Shown: positions 8,500 to 17,921, counted from the first letter of the stretch. The stretch: 64,000 nt of DNA from Polaromonas glacialis (GCF_000709345.1 NZ_KL448323.1:3288961-3352960), one strand, 5' to 3'. Translations and numbers: made by a program. The notes: generated from the letters alone by a model not told the origin.

Positions 8500-9519
8500 A
8501 TGACATTTATTCGTCGAACCGTTATCGCTGCCGCCGCCGCTGCGACGCTCGCCGCCTCGTTTTCCGCGCTGGCGCAGGACATCAAGCCGCGCCTGATCCG
8601 TTTCGGCTACGGCCTGAACGAAGCCAGCAACCAGGGCCGCGCCGCCAAGGTGTTTGCCGAGGCGGTTGAAAAAGCCTCGGGCGGCAAGATGAAGGTGCGC
8701 GCCATCGGCGCCGCCGCGCTCGGCCCGGACACGCAGATGCAGCAGGCCTTGATTGGCGGTGCGCAGGAAATGATGGTCGGCTCGACCGCCACGCTGGTCG
8801 GCATCACCAAGGAAATGGCGCTGTGGGACACGCCCTTCCTGATCAGCAACACCAGGGAAGCCGACACGCTGCTCGACGGCCCGATTGGCGACAAGATCAA
8901 GGACAAGCTGCAGGAAAAAGGCCTGGTCGGCCTGGTCTACTGGGAAAACGGTTTTCGCAACCTGACCAACAGCAAGCGCCCGGTCACCAAGGTCGAGGAC
9001 ATGGACGGCATCAAGCTGCGCGTCATGCAGAACAACGTGTTTCTGAACAGCTTCAAGACGCTGGGCGCCAACGCCATTCCGATGGCCTTTTCCGAACTCT
9101 TCGGCGCGCTGGAAACCAAGACGGTGGACGGGCAGGAAAATCCGTACAACACGATTTTGTCGAGCAAGTTCTATGAAGTGCAGAAGTACCTAACCGTCAC
9201 CAACCACGTCTACAGCCCGTGGATCGTGCTGGTCAGCAAGAAGTGGTGGGACCAGTTGTCCAAGGCCGAGCAGAAGGTGTTGATGGACGCCGCCAAGACC
9301 AGCCGCGACTACGAGCGCAAGGATACGCGTGAGGAAGCATCCAAAGCCATGGCCGAACTCAAGGCCAAGGGCATGCTGGTCAATGAACTCTCGCCTGCAG
9401 AAGCCGAGCGCATGCGCAACAAGCTGACCGGCGTGTATGCCCAGATCGGCACCGAAGTCGGCATGGACCTGTGGAACGAAACGCAGAAGGAACTCACCCG
9501 GATTCGCGGCACAAAGTAA
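8500..9519 (+). CDS. TRAP transporter substrate-binding protein (DctP family), gluconate locus
   Basis: 339 residues with a Sec signal peptide (about 25 residues, cleavage after ALAQ). The DctP fold is supported by MDGIKLRVMQNNVF, in which the Arg is the carboxylate-binding residue of the family, and by LETKTVDGQENPYN, the usual D/EQENP helix. The SD AGGAGA precedes the ATG. It captures an acid ligand, plausibly gluconate given gntK upstream. It is the last gene of the gntK-dctQMP operon. Confidence 0.93.
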   Translation: MTFIRRTVIAAAAAATLAASFSALAQDIKPRLIRFGYGLNEASNQGRAAKVFAEAVEKASGGKMKVRAIGAAALGPDTQMQQALIGGAQEMMVGSTATLVGITKEMALWDTPFLISNTREADTLLDGPIGDKIKDKLQEKGLVGLVYWENGFRNLTNSKRPVTKVEDMDGIKLRVMQNNVFLNSFKTLGANAIPMAFSELFGALETKTVDGQENPYNTILSSKFYEVQKYLTVTNHVYSPWIVLVSKKWWDQLSKAEQKVLMDAAKTSRDYERKDTREEASKAMAELKAKGMLVNELSPAEAERMRNKLTGVYAQIGTEVGMDLWNETQKELTRIRGTK

Positions 9520-9836
9520 ACGCCGGGGCGGGCGGGCAGGTGTATTGCAAAAAATCACCGGCGCGCCAGACCGGACTGGCGGACGACCCGCAACCCGCTA
9601 TTGAATAAATAGCTGCTTGCACAAGCGGGTATTGCGGAAACGATCTTTTTTACCTGAAATCATGTTTTTCAGGTGATACCCGCCCGCTGAAGCAAGCCGG
9701 TGATCGCCCTTCATGCGCAGGGGAACAAGCACTGCAAGCGCCAGCCCAGTGGCCGCTTATAGTTGCCACACCTCGCGTTTGCGGCCCTTCTTTTCAATGG
9801 GCCGGGCGCGGGTTGTTTTTATCAGGAGTTTTTTTT
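9520..9836. other. Gene-free spacer
   Basis: The 317 bp hold one copy of the 44-bp dispersed element (9597..9640), then a small hairpin ACCTGAA/TTCAGGT (9652..9674). I see no gene. The promoter and SD (CAGGAG) of the next small gene lie at the right end. Confidence 0.6.
9597..9640 (+). repeat. Dispersed GCTAY-N7-ATAGCT-N18-TGCG element, copy 3
   Basis: GCTAT, 7 bases, ATAGCT, 18 bases, TGCGGAAA, followed by a T run. Confidence 0.8.
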
Positions 9837-10058
9837 ATGTTTCCCGAATACCGCGACCTCATCACGCAACTGAAAACCACCGACGCCCATTTCACCCGGC
9901 TGTTCGACGAGCACAACGCCGTGGACCAGCAGATTTTGAACATGGAGTCGCGCATCGAGCCGGCCACGTCCGAGGAGATCGAAGTGCTGAAGAAGGAAAA
10001 GCTGCAGCTCAAGGACCAGATTTACGTCATCCTGAAAAAGGCTGAAACCGAAAGCTGA
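9837..10058 (+). CDS. YdcH/DUF465-family small protein
   Basis: 73 residues from the ATG at 9837 with CAGGAG upstream. It is highly charged and entirely helical in appearance, with a probable coiled coil and the family hallmark of Leu/Ile heptads and a C-terminal KKEKLQLKDQIYVIL. DUF465 (YdcH) proteins are widespread small cytoplasmic proteins of unknown function. It is monocistronic. Confidence 0.88.
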   Translation: MFPEYRDLITQLKTTDAHFTRLFDEHNAVDQQILNMESRIEPATSEEIEVLKKEKLQLKDQIYVILKKAETES

Positions 10059-10079
10059 ACGCTTTCAAGCCGCTGCGGT

Positions 10080-11003
10080 TCAAGCCAGCAGGGCCGCCAC
10101 TTCGGCTTGCGTCGGAATGCCGGTGATGGCCCCATGCCGCGTCACCGACAGCGCGGCGGCCGCGTTGGCCCACTGCATCGCCCCCGGCAGCGCCTCGCCA
10201 CGCGCCAGGGCAGCTGCCAGCGTGCCGGTGAAGGTGTCGCCGGCGCCTATGGTGTCGGCCACCGGCATGGCGCGGCCCGCCAGATCGACAGGCGCCTGGC
10301 CGCGCTGGTAAAGCCGGCATCCCGCCGCGCCCAGCGTGACCAGAACGCTGCGCGTGCCTCGCGCCATCAGCAGCGCAGCGGCCGCATCGACAGACCCCGC
10401 GCAGCCGGGTCCAGCCAGATCAAACAGTTCGCTTTCATTGGGCGTCAGCACATCGACCAGCGCCAGCAGTTCCTCGGGCAGCGGCCGCGCGGGCGCGGGA
10501 TTGAGCACGGTGATGGCATTGGCCTGCCGCGCCAGCCGAAAGGCGGCAAGCGTGACCTCGACCGGCACTTCGCACGACGCAATCACGACCCGGCAATGCG
10601 CCAGCAGTTCCGCCGCCGCCTGCGCATGCCTTGCGCCCAGGCCAGCGCCCGCGCCCGGATACACGGCAATGCTGTTGTCGCCGTCGTCGTACACCCATAT
10701 TTGCGCCACGCCGCTGCGCTCTCCAAGCGCGCACTCGACATGCCCGGTCGCAATGCCTTCGGCGTTCCACAGGTCCATGCCCATGCGGCCGAAGTCGTCG
10801 TCGCCGATGCGCGCGATCAGCGCCACGCGGGCGCCCTGGCGCGCTGCGGCCACGGCGGCATTGCTGCCCTTGCCGCCGGGGCTGATGCTGAAGGCGCTGG
10901 CCATCAGCGTCTCGCCGCGCGCGATGGGGCGCGCCACACGCGAAATCAGGTCGGCATTCCAGCTGGCGACGCAGACCACGCAGCAAGGTTCGGCCGCCAT
11001 CAT
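10080..11003 (-). CDS. PfkB-family carbohydrate kinase (ribokinase-like)
   Basis: 307 residues. Both PfkB signatures are present: GGKGSNAAVAAARQG near residue 42, and DTIGAGDTFTGTLAAAL near residue 250 with the catalytic Asp of GAGD. The start overlaps the stop of the TRAP large permease (ATGATG), so it is the last gene of a seven-gene leftward operon starting with fucU. It is likely to phosphorylate a sugar or 2-keto-3-deoxy sugar acid imported by that transporter; ribose itself is not implied. Confidence 0.88.
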   Translation of the reverse strand: MMAAEPCCVVCVASWNADLISRVARPIARGETLMASAFSISPGGKGSNAAVAAARQGARVALIARIGDDDFGRMGMDLWNAEGIATGHVECALGERSGVAQIWVYDDGDNSIAVYPGAGAGLGARHAQAAAELLAHCRVVIASCEVPVEVTLAAFRLARQANAITVLNPAPARPLPEELLALVDVLTPNESELFDLAGPGCAGSVDAAAALLMARGTRSVLVTLGAAGCRLYQRGQAPVDLAGRAMPVADTIGAGDTFTGTLAAALARGEALPGAMQWANAAAALSVTRHGAITGIPTQAEVAALLA

Positions 11004-12295
11004 GTGCCTCCGTAACCCATCAGGTTCGGCAGCCACAGCACGATCTGCGGAAACACCGTCATCAGCACCAGCGACACCAGCAGCACGCCGATGAACAGCC
11101 AGGCTTCCCGGATCATGCCCTTGAGCGACACGCCGGCCAGCGCGTTGATCACGAACAGCAACATGCCGAACGGCGGCGTGACCAGCCCGATCATCATGTT
11201 CACGGCCAGCACCACGCCCAGATGCACTAGGTCGATGCCCAGCAGCTTGGCGGTCGGCAGCAGGATGGGCACCAGCACCAGCAGCATGATGGAGGTGTCC
11301 AGAAAGCAGCCGAGCACCAGGAACAGCACGTTCACCAGCAGCAAAAAGCCCAGCGGCGACAACTCCATGCCGGTCAGCCATGCCGCCACCAGCCCGGGAA
11401 CATTCTCGGCCGTGAAGGCATAGTTGATGACAAAGGCCGAGGCAATGATCAGCGTGACCGACGCGCTGGCCTTGGACGATTCGACCAGAATCTCGTACAG
11501 CCGCTTCCAACTCAGCGCCCGGTAGACGATGCTCGCCAGGAACAGCGCGTACAGCGCGGCCACCGACGCAGCTTCGGTCGGCGTGAAAATGCCGGTGTAG
11601 ATGCCGCCGAGCAGCACCACCGGCAGGGTAAGCGGCAAGATGCCGCGCAGCAGGATGCGCGGATAGGCATTGAGCGCAATCTTCTCGCCGCGCGGCAGGT
11701 TGCGCTTGACGGCGACGAACTGCACCCCCAGCATCAGCGCCACGGCCATCAGCAGGCCGGGAATGACGCCGCCCAGGAACAGCGCCCCCACCGACGCGCC
11801 CGACACCATGGCATAGATCACCAGCGGAATCGACGGCGGAATGATCGGGCCGATGGTCGATGACGCCGCCGTCAGCGCGCCGGCAAATTCGGCGCTGTAG
11901 CCGTTTTTCTGCATCATGCGGATGCTCACGATGCCCGGCCCGGCCGCGTCGGCAATGGCGCTGCCGCTCATGCCCGAGAAGATCACGCTGACGATGATGT
12001 TGACGTGCGCCAGCCCGCCGCGCACGCGGCCGACGATGGCCAGCGCAAAGTCAAACAGCCGCTCGCTGACGGTGCCCGAGTTCATGACCGACGCCGCAAA
12101 GATGAACAGCGGCACGGCCAGCAAAATGTAGCTGTTGTACAGGCCGTTGAGCACCTGCTCGGCCACCAGCCCCAGGTCCTGGCGCTTGAACACCAGGTAG
12201 GACACGCCACTGATCAGCATGCCAAAGCCGATCGGCAGGCGCAGCACCAGCGTCACGACCAGCATGCCGAGCAAAACCATCAAAGCCTGGCTCAT
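11000..12295 (-). CDS. TRAP transporter large permease (DctM family), second system
   Basis: 431 residues with about 12 membrane segments and DctM motifs LAVPLFIFAASVMNSG and PIIPPSIPLVIYAM. Its start overlaps the DctQ stop by 4 bp and its stop overlaps the kinase start. It belongs to the fucU-gntR-dapA-TRAP-kinase operon. The substrate is probably a sugar or sugar acid. Confidence 0.93.
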   Translation of the reverse strand: MSQALMVLLGMLVVTLVLRLPIGFGMLISGVSYLVFKRQDLGLVAEQVLNGLYNSYILLAVPLFIFAASVMNSGTVSERLFDFALAIVGRVRGGLAHVNIIVSVIFSGMSGSAIADAAGPGIVSIRMMQKNGYSAEFAGALTAASSTIGPIIPPSIPLVIYAMVSGASVGALFLGGVIPGLLMAVALMLGVQFVAVKRNLPRGEKIALNAYPRILLRGILPLTLPVVLLGGIYTGIFTPTEAASVAALYALFLASIVYRALSWKRLYEILVESSKASASVTLIIASAFVINYAFTAENVPGLVAAWLTGMELSPLGFLLLVNVLFLVLGCFLDTSIMLLVLVPILLPTAKLLGIDLVHLGVVLAVNMMIGLVTPPFGMLLFVINALAGVSLKGMIREAWLFIGVLLVSLVLMTVFPQIVLWLPNLMGYGGT

Positions 12296-12762
12296 AGCTG
12301 CTCCTTCCAGTTGCGTCCGAGCAAACGGACAAACTTGACGATGTATTGAACGCCGATAACGGCCACGAACAGCACGAAGGGCGCAAACACATAGGAAAAG
12401 GGAATGTCCAGCACCGGCGTTTTCTCGCGGTGCATGAAGCGCACATAGTCAAACGCCTCGGGCAGCAGCCACAGCAGCAGCCCGCCCGTCAGGGCAGCGC
12501 CAATCAGGCCGAAAATGCGCTGCCCGCCGGGCGGCAGGGCGGCATAGACCAGGTCCAGCATGACATGCTCCTTTTCCTTGAGCAGCGTGGCCGCGCTCCA
12601 GAACACCATCAGGATGTATAGCACCACGATCAGCTCGTCCGACCAGGCCAGCGGCCGGTTGAACAGGAAGCGCATGCTGACCTGCACCACGAACACCAGA
12701 AACAGCAGGGCGAAAACGGCCGCAGCCACGCCTTCGGCGATACGCCGTGAACGCTCCAGCAT
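12292..12762 (-). CDS. TRAP transporter small permease (DctQ family), second system
   Basis: 156 residues, four membrane segments, with the DctQ signature RPLAWSDELIVVLYILMVF. ATGA overlap with the large permease and an 11-bp gap from the binding-protein gene show an operon. Confidence 0.92.
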   Translation of the reverse strand: MLERSRRIAEGVAAAVFALLFLVFVVQVSMRFLFNRPLAWSDELIVVLYILMVFWSAATLLKEKEHVMLDLVYAALPPGGQRIFGLIGAALTGGLLLWLLPEAFDYVRFMHREKTPVLDIPFSYVFAPFVLFVAVIGVQYIVKFVRLLGRNWKEQL

Positions 12763-12773
12763 GGATGTCTCCC

Positions 12774-13781
12774 TTATTTGGTCTGGTTCACGCGCTCAAG
12801 CAGGCCCTTGGGCCAGACCTTGGCGTAATCCGAGTTCTGGTAGGTGGCCTGGACCGACTTGCGAAACGCATCCACGTCCGGCGTGGTGACCTGCAGGCCC
12901 TGCTGCTTGAAGAAGTCCACCAGCTGCGACTCCTCCTTGATGCGGTTCTCGTTGTTGTAGCTGGACGCCGCCTGCGCCGCCGCCGTGACCTTCTGCTTTT
13001 GCGCCGGGGTCATGGCGCCCCAGGCCTTGTTGGAAATCGCGATGAAGATGCCATCGACCAGATGGCTGGTCAGCACGATCTGCTTGGTGACCTCGTAGAA
13101 CTTGGCCGCGCGCACCGAAGGCAGCGGATTGTCCTGGCCGTCGATGGTGCCGGTCTTCAGGCCCAGATACACCTCGCCGAAAGCCAGTGGCGTGGCGGTG
13201 GCGCCCAGCGCCTCGCCCAGGAACAGCCATTCCTTGGTGCCCGGCATGCGCAGCTTCACGCCTTTCAGGTCGGCCGGCGTCCTGACGTTGCGCGCCTCGC
13301 GCAGGTTGACCTGGCGGGTGCCCAGGTAGACGGTGGACAGCGGCGTCACGTCCATCTTCTCCGCCACGGTCTTGAAAAGTTCAGCGCCAATCGGGCCATT
13401 GAACACCTTTTGCTGGTGCTCCGGGTCGCGAATCACATAGCCCGCCGTAAAGATCGAGAACTCGGGCACCAGCTTGGCGATGTCGAAGGCCGAGATCGAC
13501 GACAGTTCCAGGTTGCCGCGCGCCATGGCGGCCGGCTCGGTGCCCTGCTTGAACAGCGAGGCGTTCAGGTTGATCTGCACGTCGAATTCGCCGGGTGCGG
13601 ATTTTACAAGGTTGTCCTTGAACACGGTCCACATCTTGGCGTGCCAGTCGTCGGGCACGGCCGGGGTCGAAACGCGCAGCACCACCTTGTTCTGGGCCTG
13701 CGCGGCGGGTAGCAGGGCGCCAATCATCACAACGGCCGAAGCGGTGGCCAGCAGGGTGCGGCGAAGCAGGGAATGTTTCAT
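12774..13781 (-). CDS. TRAP transporter substrate-binding protein (DctP family), second system
   Basis: 335 residues with a Sec signal peptide ending near AQAQ at residue 29. LKGVKLRMPGTKEW carries the family's ligand-binding Arg, and LKTGTIDGQDNPLPSV the conserved helix. A strong SD (AGGAGA) precedes the ATG. Encoded between a DapA-family gene and its own permeases, it probably feeds the sugar-acid pathway of the same operon. Confidence 0.93.
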   Translation of the reverse strand: MKHSLLRRTLLATASAVVMIGALLPAAQAQNKVVLRVSTPAVPDDWHAKMWTVFKDNLVKSAPGEFDVQINLNASLFKQGTEPAAMARGNLELSSISAFDIAKLVPEFSIFTAGYVIRDPEHQQKVFNGPIGAELFKTVAEKMDVTPLSTVYLGTRQVNLREARNVRTPADLKGVKLRMPGTKEWLFLGEALGATATPLAFGEVYLGLKTGTIDGQDNPLPSVRAAKFYEVTKQIVLTSHLVDGIFIAISNKAWGAMTPAQKQKVTAAAQAASSYNNENRIKEESQLVDFFKQQGLQVTTPDVDAFRKSVQATYQNSDYAKVWPKGLLERVNQTK

Positions 13782-13845
13782 GGTTGTCTCCTAGTCGTTT
13801 ATCGGTTGGCTAACTTGTAAAGAAATCGGGGCCGGCAGGCCAAGC

Positions 13846-14790
13846 TCAGTCGGATTCGGGATCGATGCCGAATTCCCGGATGGTTTTTTCCAGCGCCGTG
13901 AACTCGTCGGCGCTCAGCGCCACCAGCGGCGCGCGCACGCGCAGCCAAGCCGGCTCGCCGCTCAGCATCGCCATGATGCCCTTGAGCGCCGGCATCAGCG
14001 AATAGCTGTCGAGCAGGCCGATCAGCTCGATCACGCGCTCGCGTTCGGCCGGGGTGGTCGGCGCATCGGGCTGCGTCACCAGCCGGTCCACTACGCGCGG
14101 CATGAAGTTGGCCAGGCCGCTGATGGCGCCCGTGCTGCCGCGCCGGCCCATTTCGGGCAGGTCGGGCTCGAAGCCGACGTACACCGTCAGGTCCTTCATG
14201 AAGGCCTCGGCTAGGCCGATGGAATGCGCGGTCGTGCAGGCGCTGTCCTTGATGCCCAGGATGGTGTCGGGGTACTGCTGCTTGAGCGTGGCGATGACGT
14301 GGTGGGACAGGCTGACGCCGGTGACCTGCGGGATGTGGTACAGGTACATCTTCAGTTTGGGCAGGTCCTGGCCCATGCCGTCGATCACGTAACGGTAGCT
14401 GTCGATGATGCCCTGGTCGGACACGCCCTTGAGGAAAAACGGCGGCAGCATCAGGCAGCCGTGCACGCCGGCGCTGACCGCGTGGCGCGTCAGCGCCAAG
14501 GTTTCGGGCAGCGCGGCGCAGCTGGTGGACACCATGATCTGCGCGGCGGGAATGCCGTTGGCGATCAGCTGCTCGACGGCTTCCTTGCGCTCGGCCATGG
14601 AAAACGACGGGCCTTCGCCGGTGGTGCCAAAAATGGTCACGCCGGGGCAGCCCCGGGCGATCAGCGACTTGCAGTGGACGGCCAGCGTAGCGTGGTCAAT
14701 GCCCAAGTCGGCATTGAGCGGCGTCAGCAGGGCGGGCCAAATGCCGCTGAAGGCGGCGGTTTTTTGATCAGGATTGGGGGGTGTCGTCAT
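13846..14790 (-). CDS. DapA-family aldolase/lyase (dihydrodipicolinate synthase superfamily)
   Basis: 314 residues from the ATG at 14790, which overlaps the regulator's stop (ATGA) and has GGAG 8 bases upstream; an earlier in-frame start at 14811 is less likely. The Schiff-base Lys lies in ILGIKDSA, the proton-relay Tyr in MYLYHIPQVTG, and FGTTGEGPSF is the pyruvate/keto-acid carboxylate loop. In a sugar-acid operon, away from lysine genes, the likely activity is retro-aldol cleavage or dehydration of a 2-keto-3-deoxy sugar acid. True dapA function is unlikely but not excluded. Confidence 0.87.
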   Translation of the reverse strand: MTTPPNPDQKTAAFSGIWPALLTPLNADLGIDHATLAVHCKSLIARGCPGVTIFGTTGEGPSFSMAERKEAVEQLIANGIPAAQIMVSTSCAALPETLALTRHAVSAGVHGCLMLPPFFLKGVSDQGIIDSYRYVIDGMGQDLPKLKMYLYHIPQVTGVSLSHHVIATLKQQYPDTILGIKDSACTTAHSIGLAEAFMKDLTVYVGFEPDLPEMGRRGSTGAISGLANFMPRVVDRLVTQPDAPTTPAERERVIELIGLLDSYSLMPALKGIMAMLSGEPAWLRVRAPLVALSADEFTALEKTIREFGIDPESD

Positions 14791-15494
14791 CCAGGGTTCT
14801 CCAAAGACCACGGCATCGCGGGCCGCGGCAGTCCAAGCACGCGAAGGTGCGCGCTTTCAATGTGGTGGCAGAGGCGCTCAAGCACGGATTGCGCGTCGCG
14901 CCGCTTGAGCGCCTCGATAAACCAGAGGTGCTCTTCCATCGCCGGAACCAGCACCTGCGGCGAAAGCGTCGAGCCTTCGAGCTTGATCAGGCGCACGCGC
15001 AGGCTGTTGATGCGGTACACCTCGGAAATCAGCTCGTTGCCCAACGCGTCGATCATCAGGTCGTGCAGGCCCCAGTCCACCGCCGTGGCATCCTTGAGCA
15101 GCCCGTCGTCAATGGCGCCACTGCGCGCGCGCTGCACGATGTCCAGGTGGTTTTGTTCAATGGCCGCCAGTTCGCGGTCGGACACCGTGGTGACGAAACG
15201 GCTGGCGGCCTCGCGTTCCAGCAGCTGGCGCAGCTGGAAGGCGTTGTTGATCAGTTTCAAATCGACATGCGCCACCTGCAGGCCGCGCTGCGGCACGGTC
15301 TTGAGCAGGCCCTCGGCTTCCAGGCGCGGAATCAGCTCGCGCACGGCGCCCAGCGGCATGCCCAGCAGCTGCATCAGTTCGCGCTGCGAGATGAACTGGC
15401 CGGGGTGGATGTTGGCATCGACGATCTGCTGCTGAAAGCTCGCATAGGCCTGCGCGCGCAGGCTGGTGGTGGCGACGGCGGGTGCGGTACTCAC
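14787..15494 (-). CDS. GntR-family regulator, FCD (FadR) subfamily
   Basis: 235 residues from a GTG start that overlaps the fucU stop (GTGA). The N-terminal winged helix covers about residues 10-75 (ISQRELMQLLGMPLGAVRELIPRLEAEGLL) and the FCD ligand domain about 80-220, with an acidic/His metal-site pattern. It lies within the operon it probably controls. A candidate site is the inverted repeat 16048..16073 before the divergent dehydrogenase operon. Confidence 0.87.
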   Translation of the reverse strand: MSTAPAVATTSLRAQAYASFQQQIVDANIHPGQFISQRELMQLLGMPLGAVRELIPRLEAEGLLKTVPQRGLQVAHVDLKLINNAFQLRQLLEREAASRFVTTVSDRELAAIEQNHLDIVQRARSGAIDDGLLKDATAVDWGLHDLMIDALGNELISEVYRINSLRVRLIKLEGSTLSPQVLVPAMEEHLWFIEALKRRDAQSVLERLCHHIESAHLRVLGLPRPAMPWSLENPG

Positions 15495-15937
15495 GGCGCG
15501 TCGCTGGCGATGACGCCCTTGCGCAGCAAAATGTTGCCGTATTTGCGCGATTCGCCGGTGCGCAGGATCAGGAAAGCCGACTGTACGCGCTGGTAAAAAG
15601 CAAACCGCTCCAGTGTGGCGGCGGGCGCTTCGCCGGCCTCTTGCAAGGCCGCCGCGAACTCGGCCACCGGCCCGGGCACCGCGACGGCATCGCCCACCAC
15701 CTGCATGGTCCAGGCCGCTTCAGGCACGAAATTATCCAGCGGCAGGACCTGCAGCACGGCCTTCAATGCCTGCGTGGCGTTGGCGCCGGCCAACTGCACC
15801 AGCCGCGCGCCACCCTTGCCGGCCATGCTGGCCGCCGGAAAGTTCGCATCGACGATGGCCACATCGTCGCCATGGCCCATGCTGGCCAGCGCATGCAGGG
15901 CATCGGGTGTCAGCAGCGGGGGAATGTTTTTCAGCAT
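15491..15937 (-). CDS. fucU: L-fucose mutarotase (FucU/RbsD family)
   Basis: 148 residues, the family length. The active-site region is MLKNIPPLLTPDALHALASMGHGDDVAIVDANFPA, with the catalytic His in GHGD, and the C-terminal signature is TGESRKYGNILLRKGV. It interconverts anomers of L-fucose and, in related enzymes, ribose-like sugars. It is the first gene of the leftward operon, divergent from an aldose dehydrogenase that would need one anomer. This is the strongest single pointer to L-fucose (or D-arabinose) as the substrate of the region. Confidence 0.88.
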   Translation of the reverse strand: MLKNIPPLLTPDALHALASMGHGDDVAIVDANFPAASMAGKGGARLVQLAGANATQALKAVLQVLPLDNFVPEAAWTMQVVGDAVAVPGPVAEFAAALQEAGEAPAATLERFAFYQRVQSAFLILRTGESRKYGNILLRKGVIASDAP

Positions 15938-16047
15938 GGTAAAGGCGTTGTTTGTGGGCTAGGGCTGGCTGGCGTCGAGGGCGTGCGATTTGTTGTCGGA
16001 ACCCCGGGATTTCCCGGTGTCAATGACTGACATGTTAGTTATACGAT

Positions 16048-16073
16048 GGGTAAACTTTTATTGGGATTTACCC
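16048..16073. promoter_or_regulatory. Inverted repeat before aldose dehydrogenase gene (candidate GntR site)
   Basis: GGGTAAA, 12 bases, TTTACCC: perfect 7-bp arms ending 4 bp before the ATG of the dehydrogenase. It lies in the 140-bp divergent promoter region shared with fucU. Confidence 0.4.
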
Positions 16074-16077
16074 TGAA

Positions 16078-17082
16078 ATGAACATTTTCTTTCCGCCCTG
16101 CGCCGGCAGCGGCCTACGGCTCGGCCTGGGCGGCGCGCCGCTGGGCAACCTGTTCGAAGCGGTCAGCGATGGCCAAGCCCGGCAGCTGGTCGAAGCGGCA
16201 TGGGCCAGCGGCTGCCGCAGCTTTGACACCGCGCCGCACTACGGCCACGGCCTGTCCGAGCGGCGGCTGGGCGATGCGCTGCGCCAGCATCCGCGTGATG
16301 CATTCGTGCTGTCGAGCAAGGTCGGGCGGCTGCTCGTGCCCGATGCTGCCGCCCCGCGCGACCAGCATGGCTATGTGGATATCCTGCCGTTCCGGCAAGC
16401 CTGGGATTTCAGCACCGCCGGCACGCGCCGCGGCGTGGAGGACAGCCTGCAGCGCCTGGGCCTGGCCCGGCTCGACTTGGCCTATGTGCATGACCCCGAC
16501 GCAGCCACGCATGGCGTCCATGCGCCCAGGGTATTGCGCCAGGTGCTGGACGAAACCCTGCCTGCGCTGCGGCAGCTCAAAGCCGAAGGCCTGGTCGGCG
16601 CCATCGGGCTGGGCACCAATGACGTGGACGTGGTGCTGCGGGTGCTTGCCGGGGCTGACCTGGATGTGCTGATGCTGGCCGGGCGCTACAGCCTGCTGGA
16701 CCATAGCGCGCTGCCCGGGTTGCTGTCGCAATGCGCGGCGCGCGGCGTTCGCGTGGCGCTGGGCGGGGTGTTCAATTCAGGCATCCTGGCCACCGGCACG
16801 CGGGGCGGCGCGGCCACGTTCAACTATGCGCCGGCGGCAAGCCAATGGCTGGAACGCACCGCGCGAATCGAAGCGGTGTGCGACGCCTTTGCCGTTCCCC
16901 TGCGGGCGGCGGCGCTGCAGTTTCCGCTCGCGCATCCGGCGGTGGGCATCGTCATGCTGGGCGCGCGCAAGGTGGCGGAATGGGAAGATGCGCAAGCCAT
17001 GCTGCGGCACCCGGTGGCGCCTGAATTCTGGGCCGCGCTGCGGGCGCAGGGCCTGATTCCTCTGGAGGCGCCCACGCCATGA
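16078..17082 (+). CDS. Aldo/keto reductase, L-fucose/D-arabinose (D-threo-aldose) 1-dehydrogenase type
   Basis: 334 residues. The AKR catalytic tetrad is visible: Asp and Tyr in FDTAPHYGHG (about residues 49-58), Lys in LSSKVGR and His in AYVHDPD. LGLGGAPLGN at the N-terminus is typical of D-threo-aldose 1-dehydrogenases, which oxidise L-fucose and D-arabinose to the lactone with NAD(P)+. The stop overlaps the start of a lactonase-type amidohydrolase by 4 bp. Context with fucU strongly supports this specificity, although the AKR family alone would not settle it. Confidence 0.85.
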   Translation: MNIFFPPCAGSGLRLGLGGAPLGNLFEAVSDGQARQLVEAAWASGCRSFDTAPHYGHGLSERRLGDALRQHPRDAFVLSSKVGRLLVPDAAAPRDQHGYVDILPFRQAWDFSTAGTRRGVEDSLQRLGLARLDLAYVHDPDAATHGVHAPRVLRQVLDETLPALRQLKAEGLVGAIGLGTNDVDVVLRVLAGADLDVLMLAGRYSLLDHSALPGLLSQCAARGVRVALGGVFNSGILATGTRGGAATFNYAPAASQWLERTARIEAVCDAFAVPLRAAALQFPLAHPAVGIVMLGARKVAEWEDAQAMLRHPVAPEFWAALRAQGLIPLEAPTP

Positions 17083-17921
17083 CCATTGACGCGCATTTTC
17101 ATTGCTGGCAACTGGCGCGCGGCGACTATGGCTGGCTGAGACCCGCGCTGGCGCCGATCTACCGCGATGTGGCCGTCAGCGACTGGCAGGCCCAGTCGGT
17201 GCCGCATGGTGTGACCGGCGGCGTGCTGGTGCAGGCCGCGCCGACCGAGGCGGAAACCGCTTTTCTGCTGGCGCAGGCCGACGCCCACCCCGCCGTGCTG
17301 GGCGTGGTCGGCTGGGTCGATCTGGCCGCTCCCGACGCGCTGGCGCGCATTGAAAAGCTGGCGCGCCATCCCCGGCTCAAGGGCTTGCGCCCCATGCTGC
17401 AGGACATGGCCGATCCCAAATGGATTCTGCAGCCCGCGCTGGCGCCGTCGCTGCAGGCCATGGCCGATAACGACCTGGTGTTCGATGCGCTGGTCAAGCC
17501 GGCGCACCTGGCGCACATCCTGACGCTGGCCGGGCGTCATCCGGGTTTGCGCATCGTCATCGACCATGCCGGCAAGCCCGACATTGCCGCCGGCCAGTGG
17601 CAGCCGTGGGTCGACGGCATGGCCCGGCTGGCGTCGCGGACCGGCGCCTGTTGCAAACTCTCTGGCCTGCTGACCGAGGCCGGACCAGCCCCAGCGCCCG
17701 GCGCCGTGCAGCCCTGGGCAGCGCATGTGCTGGCCTGCTTTGGCGCCGAGCGCCTGGCGTGGGGCAGCGACTGGCCGGTGCTGGAATTGGCCGGCAGCTA
17801 TGGCCAATGGTTCGCCGAGACACGGCAATTGCTCGCCGGATTGAGTCCGCAGGCGCAAAGCGCCGTGATGGATGGCAATGCCCGGCGGCTCTACCGGCTG
17901 CCAGCGGCATCTGCCACCTGA
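17079..17921 (+). CDS. Amidohydrolase-2 family lactonase (L-fuconolactonase-like)
   Basis: 280 residues beginning MTIDAHFHCWQLARGDYGWL, the DxHxH metal motif at the start of the TIM barrel. VIDHAGKPD mid-protein gives the second His, and LAWGSDWPVLEL near the C-terminus gives the conserved Asp. These are the features of COG3618 sugar lactonases such as L-fucono-1,5-lactonase. The 4-bp overlap with the dehydrogenase places it as the second step, hydrolysing the lactone to fuconate or arabinonate. Confidence 0.88.
   Translation: MTIDAHFHCWQLARGDYGWLRPALAPIYRDVAVSDWQAQSVPHGVTGGVLVQAAPTEAETAFLLAQADAHPAVLGVVGWVDLAAPDALARIEKLARHPRLKGLRPMLQDMADPKWILQPALAPSLQAMADNDLVFDALVKPAHLAHILTLAGRHPGLRIVIDHAGKPDIAAGQWQPWVDGMARLASRTGACCKLSGLLTEAGPAPAPGAVQPWAAHVLACFGAERLAWGSDWPVLELAGSYGQWFAETRQLLAGLSPQAQSAVMDGNARRLYRLPAASAT

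Noticed and set aside
10080..11510. A 476-codon - strand frame extending the PfkB kinase upstream
   Set aside because: The extension overlaps the DctM gene in another frame; the kinase start at 11003 gives normal family length and an ATGA junction.
13846..14790. DapA-family gene as the lysine-biosynthesis enzyme
   Set aside because: It sits inside a fucU-GntR-TRAP-kinase operon and has no lysine or DAP genes near it; a sugar-acid role is more likely.
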